The notes under the pieces were generated by a model that was given only the letters and a program-made list of their open reading frames with translations, was not told the origin of the DNA and did not search any database. DNA of 38,923 bases from Micrococcales bacterium (GTDB lineage: Bacteria; Actinomycetota; Actinomycetes; S36-B12; GCA-2699445), in assembly GCA_002699445.1 (NCBI GenBank), contig PAAU01000075.1:1-38923 (forward strand), written 5' to 3'. This document shows positions 34,206 to 38,923 of the stretch, piece after piece. Made by a program: the position numbers and the translations under genes. Positions within the stretch are counted from its first letter, which is position 1, and the number at the start of each line of letters is the position of its first letter.

Positions 34206-35633
34206 TCAGTAGCGGTAATGCTCCGGCTTGAAAGGCCCGGAAGCGTCCACTCCCAAGTACTCGGCCTGCTCTTTGGTCAACTTAGTCAGCTCGACCCCTA
34301 GGGCAGACAAGTGCAACTTGGCGACCATCTCGTCCAGGTGCTTCGGCAGCACGAAGACTCCGATGGGATAGTCAGCTGATTTGGTGAACAGCTCAATCTG
34401 CGCCAGCACTTGATTGGTGAAGGAGTTCGACATCACGAAGGAGGGATGTCCGGTGGCATTCCCTAAGTTCATCAGTCTTCCCTCACTGAGCAGAATGATG
34501 GTGTGATCGTCGGCAAAACGCCATTCATCAACCTGCGGTTTGATGATGGTGCGCTTAGCAATGTCGTCCAGACCAACTACATCGATTTCATTATCGAAGT
34601 GACCGATGTTGCCAACTACCGCTTGGTGCTTCATCTCCGACATTTGCTCAGCGGTTATAACGTCCTTACAACCCGTCGCTGTTATGAAAATATCGGCGGA
34701 GCCGAGCACATCCTCCAGCCGTGCAACCTGATATCCATCCATGGCCGCCTGTAGTGCACAGATGGGATCAATTTCGGTAATGATGACTCGGGCACCTTGT
34801 CCGCGTAACGAATCCGCACAGCCCTTACCAACATCGCCATAACCACAAACCACAGCAGTTTTGCCACCGATCAGAACATCGGTGGCCCGATTAATGCCAT
34901 CAACGAGGGAGTGTCGGCAGCCATATTTGTTGTCGAACTTACTTTTCGTTACTGAGTCGTTGACATTAATCGCTGGGAACAACAGGGTCCCGTCCTGCAT
35001 CATCTCGTACAGACGATGGACTCCTGTCGTGGTTTCCTCTGTCACACCGATGATTTGTTGTGACATTTCCGTCCACCGACGCGGCTGCTCGGCGAGCACG
35101 CCTCTGAGCAACTCGAGTATGACTCGGTACTCCTCATTGTCGTCTTCCGTTGCTTTGGGTACCGCACCCGCTCCCTCAAACTCGACGCCCTTGTGAATGA
35201 GGAGCGTCGCGTCGCCACCGTCGTCCAACAACATGTTCGGTCCCTGCTCACCCCAATCGAGTGCGCGCTCGGTGCACCACCAGTATTCGGGAAGGGTCTC
35301 GCCTTTCCACGCAAAGACTGGCACGCCAGCAGGCTTCTCTGGAGTTCCCTCGGGACCGACAACGACTGCAGCCGCCGCGTGATCCTGAGTTGAGTAAATA
35401 TTGCACGACGCCCAGCGCACGTCCGCACCTAGCACTGTGAGCGTTTCAATAAGAACAGCGGTCTGAACCGTCATGTGCAAAGAGCCGGTTATCCGCGCCC
35501 CTTTGAGCGGCTGTCGTTCGCCGAACTCGGCCCGCATGGCCATAAGACCGGGCATTTCATGCTCAGCCAACCTAATCTCGTTACGGCCAAACTCTGATTC
35601 CGATAGATCGGCGACTTTATATTCGAAACTCAT
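34206..35633 (-). CDS. ahcY: Adenosylhomocysteinase (S-adenosylhomocysteine hydrolase)
   Basis: The 475-residue enzyme cleaves S-adenosylhomocysteine to adenosine and homocysteine in the methyl cycle. It has the N-terminal segment [23 protein letters not shown], the NAD-binding [20 protein letters not shown] and the C-terminal PFKPEHYRY with the conserved tyrosine. ATG 35633 has AGGAG 8 nt upstream. The 117-nt gap before it (35634-35750) shows no SAH or SAM riboswitch pattern that I recognise. The CDF transporter gene is upstream, and the CPBP gene follows after one base. Confidence 0.98.
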   Translation of the reverse strand: MSFEYKVADLSESEFGRNEIRLAEHEMPGLMAMRAEFGERQPLKGARITGSLHMTVQTAVLIETLTVLGADVRWASCNIYSTQDHAAAAVVVGPEGTPEKPAGVPVFAWKGETLPEYWWCTERALDWGEQGPNMLLDDGGDATLLIHKGVEFEGAGAVPKATEDDNEEYRVILELLRGVLAEQPRRWTEMSQQIIGVTEETTTGVHRLYEMMQDGTLLFPAINVNDSVTKSKFDNKYGCRHSLVDGINRATDVLIGGKTAVVCGYGDVGKGCADSLRGQGARVIITEIDPICALQAAMDGYQVARLEDVLGSADIFITATGCKDVITAEQMSEMKHQAVVGNIGHFDNEIDVVGLDDIAKRTIIKPQVDEWRFADDHTIILLSEGRLMNLGNATGHPSFVMSNSFTNQVLAQIELFTKSADYPIGVFVLPKHLDEMVAKLHLSALGVELTKLTKEQAEYLGVDASGPFKPEHYRY

Positions 35634-35750
35634 GTCTCGTACTCCTGCAAATGTGAAGGCAACCGTGTGGGAACGAACGGCACGAGACTTCGATGGTTCG
35701 ACCTCAGTATTGTGACACGAGATCCATCACTCTGCCTAGCGCAACTTCCG

Positions 35751-36689
35751 TCAGACACTCTCGGCTGGGCTCTCACCAGGCCGGATAATGTCAGGTTCCA
35801 AATAAATGACGAGTTTCTTACTAGGTACGGCTGCTCGCAGGCGTACTTCTGCGGCATCGATGGCTTTAGATATGTCAGATCCGGTTTGATCTCGCTTGAC
35901 CCCGATTTTTGCCGCCACGAGGATTTCATCAGGGCCCAGATGAAGAGTTCGCAGATGAACGACTCCCACAACACCGTCACTTTCGGATAGTGCCGTGGTG
36001 ATCGCTCGCTGTTCCTCTGGAAGGGCACTCTCCCCAACCAGCATCGAGGTCATCTCCATCGCAAGAAAAATGGCGATGATGACCAAGAGCACCCCGACGG
36101 ACATCGCACCTAGACCATCCCATGCCCCATTACCGGTAATCGTGGCCATGCTGACGCCGAACAATGCGAAGCACAGCCCAACCAGAGCGCCCATGTCTTC
36201 CAACATCACTACCGGTAACTCTGGTTGGCGAGTGTCGTGCACGAATCGAAAGAGTCCGCGCCGGCCCCGGACCTTACGAGACTCCCGAAGGGCTGTTCGC
36301 AACGAGAGCCCTTCAAGTGCCATGGCCACAAGCAGGACCAGGAAAGCAACCCAGGCATCTTCCAACGGTTCCGGATAATGAAACTTGTGAAAGCCCTCGT
36401 ATAAGGAAAAGAGTCCGCCGACAAGAAACAACACGATGGCTACTACGAATCCGTAGACGTATCGGAGCCGGCCGTATCCGAATTGGTGCGTCCTATCTCG
36501 TTTTTGATGAGCGCGCTTATTTCCGAATAGCAGCAGTAGTTGGTTGCCCGAATCAGCCAAAGAGTGAATCGCCTCGGACAGCATCGACGACGAGCCCGTG
36601 AACACGAATGCCAGGAACTTGGAGATAGCGATCCCGACATTGGCAGCGAGGGCGGCAAAGACCGCTTTTAGGCCACCCTCAGTGCTCAC
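35751..36689 (-). CDS. Cation diffusion facilitator transporter (SLC30A9/ZnT9-like)
   Basis: The 312-residue protein has about six TM segments and a C-terminal cytoplasmic domain. TM2 carries EAIHSLADSGNQ, the HxxxD half of the metal site, and TM5 carries MLEDMGALVGL; the HQFGYGRLRYVYGF segment places it in the SLC30A9-like branch. CDF proteins export zinc or other divalent cations by proton exchange; the metal here is not determined. GTG 36689 overlaps the manA TGA stop (GTGA), so it is coupled to manA. That link may provide or balance metal for the metal-dependent isomerase (inference). Confidence 0.92.
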   Translation of the reverse strand: MSTEGGLKAVFAALAANVGIAISKFLAFVFTGSSSMLSEAIHSLADSGNQLLLLFGNKRAHQKRDRTHQFGYGRLRYVYGFVVAIVLFLVGGLFSLYEGFHKFHYPEPLEDAWVAFLVLLVAMALEGLSLRTALRESRKVRGRRGLFRFVHDTRQPELPVVMLEDMGALVGLCFALFGVSMATITGNGAWDGLGAMSVGVLLVIIAIFLAMEMTSMLVGESALPEEQRAITTALSESDGVVGVVHLRTLHLGPDEILVAAKIGVKRDQTGSDISKAIDAAEVRLRAAVPSKKLVIYLEPDIIRPGESPAESV

Positions 36690-37756
36690 GAGGACTCGGC
36701 AGCAGCTGCTGCTTGTCCCGTCGTCGTAAACGTAATTGTGTCATTTCCCGGAGGCACGGCTAATGCATCACCGGCGCCTAAGTCGAAAGACTCACCTTGG
36801 ACTTCCGCGTGGCCGACGCCCGCCAACTGTAAGACGAGCCGATAGCCCGGATCCGACAGTTTGGCCGACTCCGTTACTGCTATCGCGCGAAAGGGAGCAC
36901 CAGCAACGCGGTAATCAGTTGTTTCCGATCCGCGAAGTAGAGTTGAATGAAGTCGCGGGTCGAGAGCGGCGAGCGCATCCGGAACTGAGATCTCCTTACT
37001 GGTGAGACCCAACCGCAATACGTTGTCTGAGTTACGCATTACCTCTATCCCCAGGCCATGGACGTAGGCATGTGGCACACCGGCTGGTACGTAGACGGCA
37101 TCACCGGCGGCTAGCTGTTGCGGCTGCAGCAAAGCAGCAACTGCGACTCCCGGATCGGTGCCGAAGGCTCGAGCAACCTCCACGAGAGCCGCTGCCTCTG
37201 AGTCAGGCAAGTGAGCCGCCCTTGCGGCCGCGGACCATTGCGCTTCGGTCAACGATAACGGCTGGCTGCCGAGCAACCGTCCGACCGCGTCGGCTCGATC
37301 GTCACGCTGCAAAGCTTCGAGAACTCCCGCGGCGGCACCAGCTTCGGCTAGTAAACGATGGGCGATTTCTATCGGCCGCCAGTCCGATAGCGTCGTGAAC
37401 GGCTGATCTGCCAGCAACATCTCCGTCTTTTCGACATCATCAGCCAACAACCGCGATGAGGATGCATCGGTCCGCATCCGTCCGATCTGTTCGGTTGTGG
37501 GATGGACTTGCAGGGACAACGGCCCGGCAGCCGCAAGAATTTTCACAAGGAGCGGCGGTCGATAGTCTCCCCAGACATCGCCTAGATTGCGGTCTGGCTC
37601 GTCGCGGAGCGGTGAAGGGGCCGCGGGGTGACATCCGAACCACATTTCTGCTTGCGGGCGTCCGTCAGTCTTGGCACCCCAAGGGGTGAGCCCGTTTATG
37701 ACGCCCCAGTCATAGTTGCGAACCGAACCACGCAGGACTTGCGGCATGGGAGTCAT
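36686..37756 (-). CDS. manA: Mannose-6-phosphate isomerase, class I
   Basis: The 356-residue enzyme interconverts fructose-6-phosphate and mannose-6-phosphate. It shows the N-terminal RNYDWG, the zinc-site segment QVHPTTEQ and the cupin stretch GDAVYVPAGVPHAYVHGLGIEVMRNSDNVLRLGLTSK. A second cupin-like segment is near the C terminus. With manB it supplies mannose phosphates for GDP-mannose and mannosylated envelope lipids. Its ATG overlaps the stop of the Trm112-like gene (ATGA) and its stop overlaps the CDF start. Confidence 0.97.
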   Translation of the reverse strand: MTPMPQVLRGSVRNYDWGVINGLTPWGAKTDGRPQAEMWFGCHPAAPSPLRDEPDRNLGDVWGDYRPPLLVKILAAAGPLSLQVHPTTEQIGRMRTDASSSRLLADDVEKTEMLLADQPFTTLSDWRPIEIAHRLLAEAGAAAGVLEALQRDDRADAVGRLLGSQPLSLTEAQWSAAARAAHLPDSEAAALVEVARAFGTDPGVAVAALLQPQQLAAGDAVYVPAGVPHAYVHGLGIEVMRNSDNVLRLGLTSKEISVPDALAALDPRLHSTLLRGSETTDYRVAGAPFRAIAVTESAKLSDPGYRLVLQLAGVGHAEVQGESFDLGAGDALAVPPGNDTITFTTTGQAAAAAESS

Positions 37757-37941
37757 GACGATTGCACTACTTCCGCCTGGTCAGTGAGCATGATCGGCAA
37801 CCCATCTCTCACCGGGTAAATATTGCCGCATTCGGTGCACACCAGCGACGAAATCTGAGTTTGGGCATCCAATTTTGCGTGATGCGGAAGCGGACAGCGT
37901 AACAACTCCAGCAGCCACGGGGCGACGCCAAGTTCAGCCAT
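37753..37941 (-). CDS. Trm112/UPF0434-family small zinc-ribbon protein
   Basis: The 62-residue protein begins with LLELLRCPLPH and ends with LVCTECGNIYPVRDGLPIML, the UPF0434/Trm112 pattern. Three cysteines (C16, C35, C38) are visible; the usual CPxC is CPLPH here. Eukaryotic and archaeal Trm112 activates methyltransferases; the bacterial role is unclear. ATG 37941 has GGGAGGG upstream. It overlaps the end of manB by 8 nt and the start of manA by 4 nt. Confidence 0.88.
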   Translation of the reverse strand: MAELGVAPWLLELLRCPLPHHAKLDAQTQISSLVCTECGNIYPVRDGLPIMLTDQAEVVQSS

Positions 37942-38923
37942 CAGTTCCCTCCCGGATAACGCTCAAAACTCGTTCAGTGATCTGGTTGAGCTCCTCGGAA
38001 TCCCGGGCTTCGGCATTCAATCGCAGAAGCGGCTCCGTATTGGACGGGCGAACGTTGAACCACCAATCTCCACCGGTGAAGGTGAGACCGTCCAACTCAT
38101 CAACTTCAGCCTCATCTTCAAATCGTTGACGCACCCGTTCAATCGCTGCGGGGACATCGTCAACTGTCGAATTGATTTCACCCGAAGAGGAGTAGCGGTC
38201 ATATTGGTCAACCAATTCCGACATCGTGCCCCCGCTGCGGCCAAGCAGGGCCAGAACATGCAAGGCGGCCAACATCCCGGAGTCCGCGAACCAGAAGTCG
38301 CGAAAGTAAAAATGCCCAGAGTGCTCACCGCCGAAGACCGCACCTTGCTCCGCCATTGTGGCCTTAATGAACGAGTGACCCACCCTGGTTCGCACCGGTA
38401 GGCCTCCGTTTTCAAGAATTATTTCTGGGACGGCACGGCTCGTGATCAAGTTATGAATAACGGTTGCACCAGGATCTTCAGTCAACATGCTTGCCGCGAT
38501 CATGGCGGTGATAGCCGACGGGCTGACCAGGTCACCGTTTTCGTCGACAACGAAACAGCGATCTGCGTCGCCATCAAAAGCCAATCCCACGTCAGCCCCC
38601 ACCTTGCGAACTCGGTCTTGGAGATCCCTCAAATTTTCCGGGTTGATGGGATTTGCCTCATGATTGGGAAATGTTCCGTCCAGTTCGAAATACATGGGTA
38701 GCAGCGTGATCGGCGCTGGCGGCAGGTCCGATTCGCCGCCAAGAACCGCTGGCGCAGTGAATCCGGCCATCCCATTTCCCGCGTCTACGACTACCCGCAG
38801 CGCCTGAATATCACTGATGTCTACCATGCTGCGCAGGAAAGAGGCGTAGTCATGCAACATGTCTCTCTCTCGTAATGTGCCAGCCTCATCGGCAGCTTCC
38901 GGAAATTCTCCGTTAGCCACCAT
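37934..38923 (-). CDS. manB: Phosphomannomutase/phosphoglucomutase, C-terminal part (runs off window)
   Basis: The 329 residues inside the window cover most of a phosphohexomutase: the metal-binding loop FDGDADRCFVVDE, the sugar-recognition segment FGGEHSGHFYFRD and the phosphate-binding loop RPSNTEPLLRL. About the first 130 residues, including the active-site serine, lie beyond base 38923, so the ATG at the edge is internal. The enzyme converts mannose-6-phosphate to mannose-1-phosphate for GDP-mannose. It leads the coupled run with the Trm112-like gene, manA and the CDF gene. Confidence 0.93.
   Translation of the reverse strand: MVANGEFPEAADEAGTLRERDMLHDYASFLRSMVDISDIQALRVVVDAGNGMAGFTAPAVLGGESDLPPAPITLLPMYFELDGTFPNHEANPINPENLRDLQDRVRKVGADVGLAFDGDADRCFVVDENGDLVSPSAITAMIAASMLTEDPGATVIHNLITSRAVPEIILENGGLPVRTRVGHSFIKATMAEQGAVFGGEHSGHFYFRDFWFADSGMLAALHVLALLGRSGGTMSELVDQYDRYSSSGEINSTVDDVPAAIERVRQRFEDEAEVDELDGLTFTGGDWWFNVRPSNTEPLLRLNAEARDSEELNQITERVLSVIREGTDG

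Noticed and set aside
35634-35750. SAH or SAM riboswitch before ahcY
   Set aside because: No conserved core or matching stem was visible in the 117-nt gap.

Overview
The window is a dense piece of an actinobacterial chromosome, probably from an uncultured or aquatic member of Actinomycetota with moderate GC. The gene content and local order match the mycobacterial/streptomycete core: manB, a Trm112-like gene, manA, ahcY, mtrA-mtrB, a ComF-like gene, hpf and secA in one block, and prfB, ftsE, ftsX and smpB in another. Nearly everything is on the minus strand. Plus-strand features are a DUF2505 gene, a small excisionase-like HTH gene, an Rv3235-like gene, a PQQ-propeller gene and two non-coding RNAs. 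No tRNA, rRNA, CRISPR, insertion sequence or prophage is visible.

Left block (1-6695, minus): prfB, then a 366-base gap holding a plus-strand 6C RNA, then ftsE, ftsX, a coiled-coil M23 peptidase, smpB, a sphingosine-1-phosphate-lyase-like PLP enzyme and the start of an FGGY sugar kinase. The lyase stop codon directly abuts the kinase start. FtsEX with the coiled-coil peptidase looks like an EnvC-type division hydrolase module.

Metabolic block (6729-17731): a 180-kDa-class NAD-glutamate dehydrogenase, divergent from a DUF2505 gene across a shared palindrome; then a GT87 glycosyltransferase, delta-1-pyrroline-5-carboxylate dehydrogenase, a patatin-like lipase and a WS/DGAT acyltransferase. Together these suggest proline/glutamate catabolism and storage-lipid turnover.

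A 646-base non-coding gap (17732-18377) ends in a strong plus-strand terminator although no plus-strand protein gene precedes it. It is the best candidate here for an undescribed structured RNA. Next to it is an MMPL transporter whose second extracytoplasmic loop carries about 400 residues of coiled coil with an exact 69-residue internal period.

Right block (21980-38923): an orphan CpaE/SSD-like ATPase with a degenerate P-loop, the HTH gene, a two-module hypothetical protein, the Rv3235-like gene, secA, an atypical LuxR-type regulator overlapping hpf, the ComF-like gene, mtrB and mtrA (without lpqB), the PQQ protein, a CPBP protease, ahcY, a CDF metal transporter, manA, a Trm112-like gene and manB (open at the window edge). 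Gene spacing is very tight: many start/stop overlaps and several convergent gene ends that touch or overlap.
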